Below are positions 1-12,552 of a DNA stretch of 64,000 bases, in pieces. A model generated the notes under the pieces. That model had not been told where the DNA came from. It made no database searches and saw only the letters and a program-made list of their open reading frames with translations. The stretch comes from Ailanthus altissimus (Eukaryota > Streptophyta > Magnoliopsida > Sapindales > Simaroubaceae), in the NCBI GenBank assembly GCA_946807835.1, contig OX327694.1, positions 2,802,001 through 2,866,000 on the forward strand, read 5' to 3'. The position numbers and the translations under genes are program-made. The number at the start of each line of letters is the position of its first letter. Position 1 is the stretch's first letter.

Positions 1-2
1 TT

Positions 3-2394
3 GAAATTCACAGAGCCTTGGGCAATGTGGAGCTAAACCTTGATTTGGTTGCATTAGATGTGGGTATGTTGCTTTGGCTATCTAAGTTTTTATTTGGCAG
101 ATGTGTTTCTAAAAATCTCTGTTTGTAGAAAGATAACTTTACCTTATTGACTTCAGGTGAAACTTATGAGATGCGGAATGACATTGTTGTTCGTCCATTT
201 AAAACTCACCACGTTATACCTAGCCAGGTGGGTGCATTCAAAATATTCTTTAAAGTAGTGAATATCAACAAAAGAAAATCAATTCTGGCTTCTTAGTGCT
301 CAAGCAACTTTAAGTGACCCTCCTTTTGCTGATATATCTTTCAAGAAGAATTTCTTAATGTGGTTAAATATGGGGTTTGCCTATTGATAAATTTTTGCGG
401 GGCTTGATGTTGCTGCCTAATTTGATCTTGGGTCTCTCTATTTTTCTCTAATGAGATGCCACAAGGATCAATTCATCTTCTTACACCCATTTTGTGTTCT
501 GTGCTGTTGTCAGATCACTTGAATATGTACTTTCTGTTGTCTCTATACCGCAATAAACAATACGGGTTCAAACCTTGTATGTAGATGTTTTATTGTACTT
601 GTTTTAACTAAAATGTTTTTGAAATTGGGAAATGATTGCATCTGAATCATGAAGTTATGTGCACTTCAGGGTTATGTGATCTACTCAGTGCGCAAAAAAC
701 TGAAGAAGCAGTATATTCATCTGAAAGGGAAGCAAATTGAGAAATTGAAAAAATCTGGTGTTGAGGTTTGCAACTTCTCCAAAATGATGTTCTTTAAATC
801 TCTTTACTAAGTATTCATTTCCTTTGAATTTTTCATTATAGATTACAGACATCATATTGTCTCCGGAGGTGGCATTCACAGGAGATACAACACCAGAGTA
901 TATGCTTAATCCACGTAATGCTGATGCATTGAGAGCAAAAATTCTCATTACTGAGGTATGGACTGTTGGATGTTTCTATCTGGGCTTGCTGCTTGTTATT
1001 CTCCGTTGAAGCTTTACTTGTGAATCTGGTAGAGCTTACTTACGTGTTGCTAAAGAACTAAATGGTGTTCCAAAGGCCAATTATAAGAATAACTATAAGT
1101 ATTTGAAATTTTAGTATATCTGATAATATGATAAGCCAAAAAGAATTAGCAACCTAGGACATCCTACCCAGACCATGCAATCTCCTTTATTGTTTTTTCT
1201 CCAGAGAGGTTTTCCCAAAAAAATACATAAAGTGGTCAGTTCTGATTCATACCATGGCAGAATATGGTTGGCCCCTGAATCATAGATGTTATGGTAGGGC
1301 CTTCAACAATATCAAGTCAGTAGTTCTTATAAGTTTCACGTGTATTTCTTCTATGTCTTCTGGGGTTTCTTCTGGGTGTTTCAGTGTTTAAGTATCCTTC
1401 TTTAGAAGTATGTGTGTCCTATGTCACAACTGAGTGGATTTGGACATTTTTGCATGGAAATGCCCCACTTTTGCATGCAGGACATCTAGCATCATTCTTT
1501 CCTTTGGAGAAACAGAAATTCATAAACCAATATTGTTGTCTTCATTTTGGTTACCATCTGTTGAATCGTTGTATCTGATAGCGAGACTCTCTTAACAGGC
1601 AACTTTCTTAGACGATGGGTTTAGCATTGAACATGCACGAGAACTTGGTCACTCTCATTTGTTTGAGGTATGTGAAGTGTCGATTTTACCAATAGATAAG
1701 ATAATGACTCATCTGGATGTGCCGTAAATTCTTATGGAATTTTGGATTTGTTATAACTGCAGATCATTGAAAATGCTAAGTGGGTCCGCAATAAAGCCGT
1801 ATTATTGACTCATTTCTCCTCTCGCTATCATATAGAGGTGATTATTGGATTAAATTTAAAATCTTTCATGATGTCCTTGTATGAAAAGATTGATATCGAT
1901 AATGCATGCTTGTCAGAATATAAAATGGTTCCCCAATATGAAATGTTCCCTGCATGAGAAAGCACATTAATATTGCAATCCTAATTTAGGAGATTTCATT
2001 CCAATAATTTCAATCTTATGGTTTACCATTTACTGAGCTCTGCTGCTCATGTTGAATACTTTCCAAGCCTAAGGGGACAGATCAATAAGATAGTCCTAAT
2101 TCATCTGATACAGCACATTGCCATGTATATCAACTTCTGGATTCAAAAACGTCGTTGGATTTAGATTTTCCCCTGGCTAGAAAGCATCGTTGCATAATAG
2201 GTTCCATTGTTATACATCCCATATGACATTGTCCGAGTAGCATTAACTTCAAAACATAAACTATTTATAGATGATGTTGTGTGGTTCTTATCTGACAACT
2301 GTAGGACATCCGGCAAGCCGCATTTAAGTTGCAGTCCAAGGTATCAGCAAAAGTGGTTCCTCTAACTGAAGGTTTCAAATCAGCGTACACTTAG
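3..2394 (+). CDS. TRZ2: tRNase Z (short form), 3' part
   Basis: Zinc-dependent endonuclease of the metallo-beta-lactamase fold that removes the 3' trailer of pre-tRNAs. The 5' exons lie outside the window. Seven in-phase exons are visible: 3-63, 157-227, 670-765, 842-955, 1599-1667, 1763-1837 and 2305-2394 (TAG). All junctions are GT..AG and the frame is kept throughout. Recognisable family segments are the KTHHVIPSQGY region (exons 2-3), AFTGDTT with its metal-binding Asp (exon 4), the ARELGHSH segment (exon 5) and LLTHFSSRYH with the late conserved His (exon 6). About 190 residues are present and no lesion is seen. The adjacent mtKAS gene matches the neighbour of the chloroplast-targeted TRZ2 in Arabidopsis. 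TRZ2 rather than TRZ1 is inferred from this synteny; the targeting peptide is not visible. The gene is convergent with mtKAS. Confidence 0.93.
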
Positions 2395-3252
2395 TCATTC
2401 ACTTTTGTCTTTCCAGTGTTGGTGGCTCTGTAATCAGTTAATTGTTTGTAATCATATGGCAAATCTGTAGAAAGCTTTTGATCTTAATAGGAAATGGCCG
2501 TTTGCATCATGGTGTAAATACAATAGAGGCATTGTTTCATCAAATTAACAAAGTAGACTACCACAGTAGACTTTCATCCCCCTATATCTCTCCAGTTTGA
2601 AGAGCAGTATTAAAGACCATTGAACTTGTGAACAGGGGCTATCATATACTTGTATGAACTCTGAACTTATGAATTCTACCATCTTATCATTGAGATTATG
2701 GAAGAAAAATTCATTTTCTTATGAAACATAAATGACACAATTGCAGAAAATTTTGCTGCATCAACTATCAAGCTAGCTTGAAACTTTAAATATTATGAGG
2801 AAAAACTCTTGGCAAAATTATGATTTGGATGCTTTAAGATGATCAAAGGCTCAAATATGATATTCGATCAAAAAAAATAAAGCTGTCATTTATTTTTCTC
2901 AACTTTTGTTATTAGGCATATATCATCAATGTGTACATTGGTGTAGAAAAAAGTACACTAATTCACTTTGCAAAACCCCCTTCTTGCAGCTTCAGATTAC
3001 TATGCCGGATAAATAATGGAGGGGAAGGACCAGCTTCCTGATCTGAAAGTTAAAAGCTGATTATAATAATAAAATCACATCTTTTGCAGCCACATCATGC
3101 TACCTCCCCTTACCAATCTCGCCAAGTAATAATTTCAAAAATGCCCTCAGAAATTGTAAAAACGATAAAATTTAGGAGAAAGCAAAGGAAGTAAAATTCT
3201 ACCCTCATAAATTCCATCGCTGGACATCATCACTTCAATCCTGTGAGTGTAG
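2395..3252. other. Convergent 3' intergenic region
   Basis: About 860 bp between the stop codons of two convergent genes (tRNase Z on +, mtKAS on -). It should contain both 3' UTRs and poly(A) sites. It is AT-rich and several AATAAA-like stretches occur, but none can be assigned with certainty. I see no coding exon or repeat. Confidence 0.6.
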
Positions 3253-6200
3253 TTAACATTTGGTGAAGAATAACGAAGCATTGGTTCCTCCAAAGCCAAA
3301 AGAGTTTGACAGGGCCGTTGTTATTAGCATCTTCTTTGATGCAGTTAAGGGCATGAAATCACCATTGAATATAGGATCTGGTTTAGTGAGATTGAGCGTT
3401 AATGGTGCAACTCCCTGATAAAAGAGACCACAGGCATCAATTTAGTAATCAAAGGAAACCTTTTATTGGCTGAAAAATCCAACACAAATTTGTAACAAGA
3501 ACTGCTAAAGGTAGGTCTTCTAAGTTGTCATATGCTTAAAACCAAAAAAAAAAAAAATCTATTGAGACGTGTGAAATTCCAGACTTGAGCCATAGGAGAA
3601 ATGTGGACAATAGTGAGATGCAGACCCCATAAAGCAATTAAATTTATTGGCTCGGGTGCATACACATCCACAAACATTTGAGTTCAAGCTCAGGTAGTCA
3701 ATCTTGATGTCAAGAATTTCCCTAAAAACTACAAACAAATAGTTGCTGTATGCATGATTCCATTCGATAATCTAAAAAGCATGTTAACCCAATATGACTT
3801 ACATGGTGAATGGCTAAAACTGCAAATATCGCTTCTACAGCTCCAGCTGCTCCAAGGAGATGACCAATGGCACCCTAAAATGTAAATGTAAATGCAAAAA
3901 TAATTCTCAGATACTAGGCATGATTGACAAGGAAACTTAAGTATGGTTATTATTTAAATAACAGAACAATTGCAAAATGGCATGGAAGTACCATTAATTC
4001 AGGATACAATATCTTCTTGAAAGCAGGTTAAGTTTTAGGAGATGAGGTAGATGGTTGCGAACTTTAGGTTACACGAGGATATATAAACTGGACCAAGGAG
4101 GGCTTGTTACAACAGTCATCTGAAGCTTAAATGGACTGATAGTTGTGAACTCTAAGATTTTTTCTTTAAGTTACTTACAATAACAACCAGGATTATGTAA
4201 ATTTAACATGTTCTCCACCGGGTGAAGAATTCTCAAATCTGGTTGAAATTATGTCACTACAGTATCTCTAGAAAATCCATGTGAACATTGACAACTTTAT
4301 ATGATCATAAAAAACAACATTGCAATTACAGAATCAATTTGATAAAATTCCTGTAAGATGTATGGGCTATTTAACCATGCCATGTGAACCACTTCTAGTA
4401 TCCTATAAAAACAAATAAGATTCAGATTCAGAAAAACTAAATTTACCTTTGTGGAGGAAAAGGCCAAAGCACCTGAAGTTGCATGGTCAGAGAATACAGT
4501 TTTGATAGCAGTGGCTTCCACCGTGTCACCTGAATAGGGTTGCAGCAATACAGACCAGATAAATAGGACTCATGGAACATAAACATTCTGGAGTTTCCAG
4601 GTTGCAAGAAATTTGTAAAGGATCAAATATTTACCCAAAGATGTAGATGTAGCATGGGCATTTACATAATCCACTTGATCAGAGTGAAGTCCGGACTGCA
4701 AGAAATGAAATGCGAGCGTATTATGATAAAACACAATAAAACCAAATATAAATTGACTTCAAAAAGTTAACAACATTAGAAGAATTCTATTTAGGACACC
4801 TATTGTATAAAACTACAGAGAGAAAACCAATGTGTACCATCAACGAGGGGCATGCACGGGAAGACTGGAGAGCAGTACCAAACTGTAGCCTAATGGCCCC
4901 AATAAATTTAGATGCCCAATCACTACATCCTCCAACTTAATCTAGGTAAGGTCTCAAGCTTATAGTAATCATATATTTCTATGTAAGAAAGAAAAATCAT
5001 AATCTGGATGCCAGTATTTCTGGTTAATTTCAGGTGAGGCATCATTATAAAGACAAGAATCATTGAATAGTTTTCCACATCACCCACAATATGACTGCCT
5101 GAGTGTCTTAAGCATTTCCTCGAACACTTGGTGCACAACAAAGACTCCTAGAGGTTATATAGGCTGTTGGAGCAGTTCGCCGGCCGGAGCTTCTAGAAGA
5201 CCACCTGACATTGGTGAAGATCCGGGCCAAGCCCGCGAATTATTAGGGTTGTAAACCCCTATTTGGAAGGGGAATATTCTATAGCATATATGATCGCATC
5301 TAGGAATATTTTATAGCATATTAATCCATCTTTAATGTACACCGTTAGATCATTGTATAGCATCTTAGATCCTAACAGTTAATTGTGTAAAGCTAGTAGT
5401 ATAAAAGGGGAACACCCTCAATTGTACAGAGCATAATCTCATAGCTTGTATTTTATTTAGCAATATAGAGAGTTTTTTCTCAAACGCTATGTGTACGTGT
5501 TTTCTAGGCTGCTTAGCGCGCGACGAGTCTAAGGCCGCACGGTTCCCTAAAAGTTCGCGACATTTGGTATTAGAGCTAGGTTCAAAAATGGGGAAAAACA
5601 TTGCAACGTCATCGGAGTTGACTGAAGAGAGGAGTAGAGACCCCAAAGCTAAAAGGTACGACAGTGTACCTCGCGACAAGTCCGTTGATCCAAGCCATTA
5701 TTTGGGGAGCATGGTGAAAATGCTCAGTGGCACTGTGGGAAAGGCGATCTGTCGCCTTGGGGAGTTGGAGTAGCAAGTAGAGAAGCTCAAGGTGGGACTC
5801 GACACTCAAGAGGACGAGCTGCACTCCCTCATCGACACATCCATTAAGAGTTACACTGATTGGTAGCGTGACTAGGTCAAGACTTTTCAAGAGAAGGTAT
5901 ATACCACCATGGACAAAGTTCAAGCCCAAGTGGACGAGCTGCATAGAGGGTTTGACGCTGTCAAGGAGGATGTGGTACTGGGCAAGCGAGTGGTAGCGAA
6001 TGGAGCTGTTGCTGCTCAAGGGACGCCAAGCATTGAAGCTCCTAAACCGAAGGAGTTCAGCGGCAAACAGAACGCCAAAGAGCTTGACAACTACTTCCGA
6101 AAAATGAAAAGATACTTTGATGCCATGGGCATGCGAAACGAAGACAAGGTAAATACCGCGACCTTATATCTTTCCGATCATGCAATTCTGTGGTGGCGCA

Positions 6201-9200
6201 GGAAAAGCGAAGAGACATGCAAGGGTACCTGCACCATCAACATCTGGGCTGAATTGCAACGGGAGCTGCAGCACCAGTTCTATCTGGAGAATGTGGCGCA
6301 CGACACTTGAAAGCAGTTAAAGGAATTAAAGCAAACAAAGTCCATCAGTGAGTACATGGAGGAGTACTCCCTTCTGATGCTACAAATCCCTAACATGAAC
6401 GAAGAAGACTTGCTGTTCAATTTCTTAGACGGGTTGCAAACATGGGCGTCCAATGAGTTAAAGCGGTGTAGAGTGATGAGAATATCCGACGCTCTTACAT
6501 TGGCAAAAATGCTCATAGATTACTGCAAGGGTGACTCAGGAAAGTCCAAGAATTCGAGACCCAATCACAGCAAAAGTGGGGGCGCCAAAGAGTTTCATCC
6601 TTTGGAGAATAAGGAGGAGAAAAGTAAGCCGCCCAAATAAAAAAACCAGAAGCGCAACGGTCACAGAGGTAATGGACCAAAGACAAACTGCTTCCTTTGC
6701 GACGGGGATCATTGAATAAAGGACTGTTCGAAGAAGAAGGCTCTCAACACAATGGTTACGGCACACGAGGTTTGCGAGCAGGGTCAAATGGGGTGCTTGC
6801 AACTGCTCAACACCATGAAAGCCAAGAAGAGTGCCGGTGCGCCAACGGGGAAGACACTCATGTATGTTGAAGCCTACATCAACTGCATAAAGACTCAAGT
6901 ACTGATAGATATGGATGCAATGCACAACTTCATTAAGTGTGTGGAGGCGAAGCGCTTGGGACTTTACGTGGAGAAAGAGGAGAGATTCCTCAAATCAGTA
7001 AATGTTGCGGCCAAGCCATTGGATGGGGTAGTTCGAGGGGTCAATATTCACCTAGGAAAATGGTGCAGCGAGGTAAATTTCTCAGTAGCACCTCTTGATG
7101 ATTTTGATGTAGTGTTAGGTATGGAGTTTTTGAGGCAGTACGACGTGGTGCCGCTTTCTCAACATGATTATGTGTGCATCATAGATAGGGAACCTTACAT
7201 GATACCAACGGTAGACAAGCCCAAGGATGGGCAATCCCAGCCGAAAGCCAACACCAAACTCCTTTCCGCCATTCAACTAATGGGAGTTGCTGAGCGCAAA
7301 GGAGAAGCACATCCAACCACAGTTAGGAAGATGGATGATAAGGCAACGACGAGAGAGAATAAGCTATCAACGGGGGTTGCGGAGGTGCTCGGGCAGCACA
7401 AGGGGGTCATGCTAATTGTCATACCACGCGTGCAACCACAAATGGGTAAAATTGAGCATGGGAAAAATTTGGAGCTCGGGTTTATGCTCTCAACTACAGC
7501 GCAGATGTCTCAATCGGAATTAGATGAGTTGCGGAGGCAGCTTTAGGAGTTTTCAGGTGTGGATATTATTCAACAACTCAAGGAGTCACTTGGTGTGCGC
7601 TTTCAACACAAGAAGTGGGATAGAGACAAGTAGCAGTATATTAAGCATCGTGTGAGGGACTTGGTGATGGAGACAATACATCCACCACAGCGCAAGTCAG
7701 CACGCCCACTCCACAAGGGCTTTGATCGTGGAGACGAGGGTCCAATGTTTGTTGCCAAGAGGGTTGACAACATCTCGCATAAAGTGGGGATACCTTCGAG
7801 ATAGCAGTTGTATCCAGCGTTTCTTAAAAGCTGTTGGAAACTATGCCGAGGGAGTACGGAAGACACAGAGCAGGAATGGGAACCTTTAGGGATTTCCACA
7901 TGGGATGACAAAGGGGCGAAACTCATCCGTAACAGATGGACGATACAGAAGCAAAAACCACCTCTAAGGCGTGAGTACTTTGTCAAGTGAAAAAGGTTGC
8001 CCGATATTGAAACACGCTGGGAATACGAGAGCGCATAGCGGCAGATGGAAAAATGAGGTTTGCAAGTTCTAGCGAAAACGCAACGAGGGTGTCGCATGAA
8101 TTTGGTGGGGGAGAATGTCACGCCCAAGTGTTCTTAAGCATTTTCCTGAACACTTGGTGCGCGACAAAGCCTCCTAGAGGCTATATGGGCCGTTGAAGCC
8201 ATTTGCGGGCCGGAGTTTCTAGAAGATCCGTTGATATGGGTGAAGATCCAGGCCAAGCCCGCAACTTATTAGGGTCGTAAACCCCTATTTGGAAGGGGAA
8301 TATTCTATAACATATGTGATGGCGTTTAGGAATATTCCATGGTATATTATTCCATATTTAATGTACACTGTTAGATCGTTGTATAGCATCTTAGATCCTA
8401 ACCGTTAATTGTGTAAAGCTAGTAGTATAAAAGGGGGACACCCTCAGTTGTATAGAGTATAATCTCATAGTTTGTATTTTCTTCAGCAATATAGAGAGTT
8501 TTTTCTCAAACATCTTGTGTGCGTGCTTTTTCATCTTTTTGTGGTGTTTTCTAGGCTGTTTAACGCACGACGCGTCTAAGGCTGCACAGTTCCCGAAAGG
8601 TCCGTGACATGAGCCAGTGCTGACATGGACCAAAGAGCTCATACAACAACTATTTGTTTCATTCTTAAAATGTCCCTTGGTTCAACTGCTAACTACAGTA
8701 GGATGGACAAGAGTGCAAAAACATTAACATCTTCGAGTACCTGTCTTAAGGCATGTGTCATGGCCAAAATAGCACCTCTTCCATCAGTATGCGGTTGAGT
8801 AATGTGATATGCGTCACCTACAGAACATCACTGCCTTCAGAAATCAATGCTTCACCAAAGCAAGAACATAGATATAAATACTGGCAATTTCAAAATTATA
8901 TTTTTGAAGAATAACCTGACATCCCATAGCCGCGAACCTCAGCATATATTTTTGCTCCTCGTTTTTTTGCATGCTCAAGTTCCTTATAAGGAGGGAAAAC
9001 AGAAGTAGATCAATGGGAAAAACAATGAAGCTCACCCATCAAGAATGAGGGCGAACCAAAATTGAAATGTTCAAGAAGAAAATGTCTCAACTCACCTCCA
9101 ATACCAAGACACCAGCGCCTTCACCTATTCTGAGTTCAAAGTATAAGTTTGATGGTAGAAAGCATCAAGAATGAAAACAGCAGCAATAACATTATATGAA

Positions 9201-11568
9201 ACATTACCAGTTTTTCTGCATTTACTTACACAAACCCATCCCGACCACAGTCAAAAGGCCGTGAAGCTTCTTGGGGGGAAGAATTGTACTTTGTGGTCAA
9301 AGCCCTTGACCTGGAATTCCATAAATAGTTATCAGCAATTGAATATCTGATTTATAATGACATACACTAGAAAAGGAAGATTAATTTCATCAAGCAGTTG
9401 TCATTGCAAATGAAACTTATGTAGTATAAATATTAAGTGTCCAGCGGCAAAACAATCTGCAGTCCTTTTATCCAGGTGGGAAAATCCAAGAAACAACACT
9501 AAATTCTCTGGTGATAGTTTCCAAAAACCATGTAGAAGGCCCAATCATTTTCTTTTTATCTATTCATCCCGCAAAATTACTTCAGGCATCAATCTTATGT
9601 GTTACTTTTCTCCACCTTGAATAATTTTTGTTCCTAAGAAAAAGAAGGTATTGCAGAAAAGAGTTCCGAGTCAGTAGCTTGCATGGAGATAAGGTATCAC
9701 AATTGGGGCTGATGCTCACTTGCAAAATCCTGCTATAGATAGAGCATCAATACTGGACTCAGTGCCTCCAGCCAGCATAACATCTGAATCCCCAAATTGA
9801 ATCATCCTTGCAGCATCACCAATAGAATGTGCCCCAGTAGCACAGGCAGTTACTGCAGCATGGTTTGGTCCCTATGCATAAAAGCAGGATAGACTAAGCA
9901 ATATCTTTTCTTTTTAATAATATCAAGAAAATTCCCTTCAGATTATGAAAACAAATCAATAATACTGCAAGATAGAGAAACTGAAAAAGGAAACAATGGT
10001 TATGGCATCTTGATCATTATTTTGAACAGTATTCTACTCAATTCACCATTCTTTTTTTTGTTTTTAATCTAGTACTCATAAGATCTCATCTTTTATATAA
10101 CTTAACCTCAAAATGGACCAATATGATGTCTAATTACTGATATATAGAGCTATGAGTTTTTCATATCCCTAGCTACTCAATACTAACTCTAGCCCAAATA
10201 ATTAATTTCTCTAAGATAAGTGACCGATGAAACATTATGATTAGAGAGATAAAGCACCAATTCACGTGTCCTGATAATTGCATAAGTTAGTTACATGACG
10301 GATGTAGTTCAATGACAGTGTTTGCATCCGCAATAGCTCACCGTATATTTCCAAAATATAGTCAATTATAGAAGTTATGGACACACACCTGGAATCCATA
10401 TTTCATGCTCACGTGACCAGATGCCATGTTGATTAATATTCGGGGAATGAAAAATGGACTAAGCCGACGAAGGCGCTGAGAAAGAACAGTTATCAGGGAT
10501 CACATTAGTCATTTCCAAAGCCAGATAAGTCATTTATTCAGCCTATAGCTAGGACCATGAGTTAAAAGTAATCTCTTAGAAGCTGAGATGACAATGAAAC
10601 GTGGCCTAGTTTCAATTTTCTACAGATATCTCATATTAGGAGGTAGCAACAAACCAACCTTTTCGCAAATCATTTGTGCCGCATCCACTGTATCACAGAT
10701 GCTTCCTATACCACCACCAATAGACACTCCCTGTGTTCTTTGCATTAAGAAATATCTATAACCAACAAATGTACTTTATCCACACATAATCTATAACAAA
10801 TGATTACCGTTTTTTCCTTCTGTTCCTGATCAGCAGGCAGCCACTTTGCATCATGTAGTGCCTCATCAGCTGCACACAAAGCATAGGCTATAAACCTCGC
10901 TATTGACCTGTGATCCTAGAATATTTTTTTAAAAGAAAAAAAAAACTCAAAATTAGCATTTGGAAAACATAGAAACTCCTTAAAATATCAGCAAACAACA
11001 TTATAAAGTTAACTAATGTAGAAGAGAAGATGTCACATTCATCTTCTCTATCAAAATTGCTCATTGAATTAACCTTGGAATTAAGCCATAATTGTTCATT
11101 GAATTGACCAGGGTTAGTCCCACAAGGCACAACAGCAGCAACTTTTGAAGTCAATTGATCAAATGCATGCAACTGAGCTTCTCTATCAAAATTACCCATC
11201 TTAAGGTCATCAACTGTTATTTCCCTTATCCCACATTCCCCCTCAATCAAACGCCGCCACGTGGTCTCCACTCCGCAACCGAGCGGCGTCACCATCCCTA
11301 GACCTGAAAAGAATCCAAATTCAACACAAAACATTCTTACTGGGTCAATTTCATTGAAATCCCCCTACCTCTGGCTAAGTTAAGGACGGACCCTAATAAT
11401 TTTGAAATTCGTCAGAAGAGGCGTGGTAGTGTTACCCGTGACAACAACTCTGCGAAGAGGAGAGAGAGGAGGTGGGTCAAAAGCTTCAGCACGGGAGGAA
11501 GTGGAAATGTGACGAGAGAGTTGAAAACGGGAAGATAGCAAGAGCCGACGCCAAGATGATTTTGCCAT
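3253..11568 (-). CDS. KAS (mtKAS): Mitochondrial 3-oxoacyl-[ACP] synthase (beta-ketoacyl-ACP synthase)
   Basis: Condensing enzyme of mitochondrial type II fatty acid synthesis, which feeds lipoate production. Fourteen exons read on -: 11568-11436, 11303-11074, 10915-10808, 10730-10659, 10475-10389, 9871-9720, 9310-9230, 9129-9096, 8982-8916, 8817-8741, 4695-4635, 4529-4447, 3874-3803 and 3414-3253. They total 1419 nt (472 aa), with GT..AG at every junction. The start is the ATG at 11568, which gives an Arg/Ser-rich presequence; an in-frame GTG two codons upstream is unlikely to be used. The catalytic set is complete: Cys in TACATG (exon 6), His in NAHATST (exon 11), Lys in SSTKGA (end of exon 12 and start of exon 13), His in GHLLGAAG (exon 13) and the GFGGTN loop (exon 14). 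Intron 10 (8740-4696) is greatly enlarged by an antisense LTR element. The gene appears functional. Confidence 0.95.
5092..5562 (+). repeat. 5' LTR of the intronic gag element
   Basis: About 471 bp, starting TG and ending CA, with a TATA-like TATAAAAGG near 5400. It aligns along its full length to 8116-8609. A block of about 22 bp near its 3' end, present in the other LTR, is absent here. Confidence 0.85.
5565..5576 (+). promoter_or_regulatory. Primer-binding site, initiator tRNA-Met type
   Basis: TGGTATTAGAGC lies two bases after the 5' LTR. It differs at one position from the usual TGGTATCAGAGC that pairs with initiator tRNA-Met in plant LTR elements. Confidence 0.8.
5588..8102 (+). pseudogene. 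Decayed gag and retropepsin polyprotein
   Basis: From the ATG at 5588 the frame encodes a coiled-coil-like N-terminal part, then a retrotransposon gag core (about 6040-6520, with [13 protein letters not shown] and an LWWRRK segment). A zinc knuckle of CX2CX4HX4C form follows at about 6690-6730, then an aspartic protease region (about 6860-7200, ending in the family's VVLGMEFL segment). In-frame stops occur at 5771, 5863, 5872, 6308, 6638 and 6716. The protease motif usually read as D-T/S-G is [10 protein letters not shown] here, so the active site is altered. From about 7550 to the 3' LTR I see no pol domain. Not functional. Confidence 0.8.
8103..8115 (+). other. Polypurine tract of the intronic gag element
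   Basis: TGGTGGGGGAGAA lies immediately before the 3' LTR, the expected place for plus-strand priming. Confidence 0.75.
8116..8609 (+). repeat. 3' LTR of the intronic gag element
   Basis: About 494 bp, TGTCACG at its start and GTGACA at its end, aligned along its length to 5092-5562. It contains the same TATAAAAG promoter-like site near 8425. Confidence 0.85.
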
Positions 11569-11926
11569 GGTCACAGTGAAAAACTTTGTACGAGGTCTAT
11601 TTCCGAGATGGTTTCCTGATATTTGGATTGTTCTTCAATTTTCAGTACCAAAAGTGGCGGTCGCAGATGCCAGGTAGAGACAGTGTGAAGTTGCTGCCGT
11701 GCGTCAAATTGCTATCTTTGAAAAATTACCGTTGGTTGCCTCTACTTCTGGCCATCATACAACGATCGGGTAAAATCAACTTTATATATTTATATCTTTA
11801 AAAGAAATTAGGTTCTTTTTCTTATAAAATAATATGCACAAATAAAAAAAAAGACATTATTAAAATAAATATATCTATTAAATTATGAATCTAATTATTT
11901 TAAGAACATATTTAAAATAAAATACA
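11569..11926. other. 5' region of mtKAS and flank of copia element B
   Basis: The first 200 bp upstream of the mtKAS ATG have near-normal base composition and should hold its 5' UTR and core promoter. Beyond 11790 the sequence becomes very AT-rich up to the copia LTR at 11927. I could not fix a TATA box. Confidence 0.45.
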
Positions 11927-12119
11927 TGTTATAAATAAAAAGAATGAAAACTAAGGATATTTTCCTATATTAAAATTTTTTTGAAAAGTATTATAAAAAT
12001 GATAGAAATATTAAAATTAAATAAATTATAAAAGGGACTTTACATATATTTATAAGCGAGTGAGGGGGTAGAATTCACTAAAATACCCCTCTCCCACCCC
12101 CTATTATAACCGCCTCACA
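11927..12119 (-). repeat. 3' LTR of copia element B
   Basis: About 193 bp between TG and CA ends. It is homologous to 29503-29633, and on - it follows a polypurine tract (TTCAAGGGAAGTG, 12121-12133) that matches the position of element A's tract. It is longer than the other LTR, mainly from AT-rich sequence near 11960-12040. Confidence 0.75.
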
Positions 12120-12552
12120 ACACTTCCCTTGAATTCTACCACGTTAGTTGTATTTTATATTTACTAAAGAAAAATCCAATAGAAAAAAATTAAATAAAAA
12201 TAAATACAACTCTATAATATATAATGATAGTGAACGTGTTTTAAGACTATCTCATTAAAAACTTTATTAGTAAAACTCAATGGAATAAAATTTGGCCAAA
12301 GAAAAAATGAGTATAATGCATATTTGTATCTGATGTGATTCTTCTTCAGGAAGAATGTGTTCCCCTTGATTAAATGTTATTTCTCAGAGTAATATCCATT
12401 AATTTGATAATTTGTTGAGCCAACGCATACTAACTATGTGAGCAAATTTATCAAAAGTTGATGTTGGTAGAGATTTAATGAACAATTTTAAAAAATTATC
12501 GGTAAAGCGTATCTATTTAACATTAATATGAAAGTGTGCTATTTTTTTTTTG
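12120..12552 (-). pseudogene. 3' internal end of copia element B
   Basis: On - this aligns to 36120-36510 of element A (end of RNase H and the non-coding tail before the polypurine tract). It is interrupted at about 12553 by an LTR of the second copia family. Confidence 0.75.

Larger units (their letters stand above)
5092..8609 (+). mobile_element. Non-autonomous gag-protease LTR retrotransposon in mtKAS intron 10
   Basis: A 3.5-kb element with two LTRs, a primer-binding site, a gag and retropepsin region and a polypurine tract, but no recognisable reverse transcriptase, RNase H or integrase. It lies on the opposite strand to mtKAS. The gag and protease style is Ty3/gypsy-like, with the TR-GAG type of layout. 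The two LTRs differ by roughly 12% by eye and the reading frame has several stops, so the insertion is old. I could not find a convincing 5-bp target-site duplication. An alternative is a once-complete element that lost pol by internal deletion. Confidence 0.8.

Noticed and set aside
5609..6019. 136-codon open frame on - across the gag region
   Set aside because: It is the complement of the readable gag frame on + and has no protein features of its own.
11572..11574. GTG two codons upstream as the mtKAS start
   Set aside because: Plant nuclear genes rarely start at GTG. The ATG at 11568 gives the expected MAxS-like presequence.
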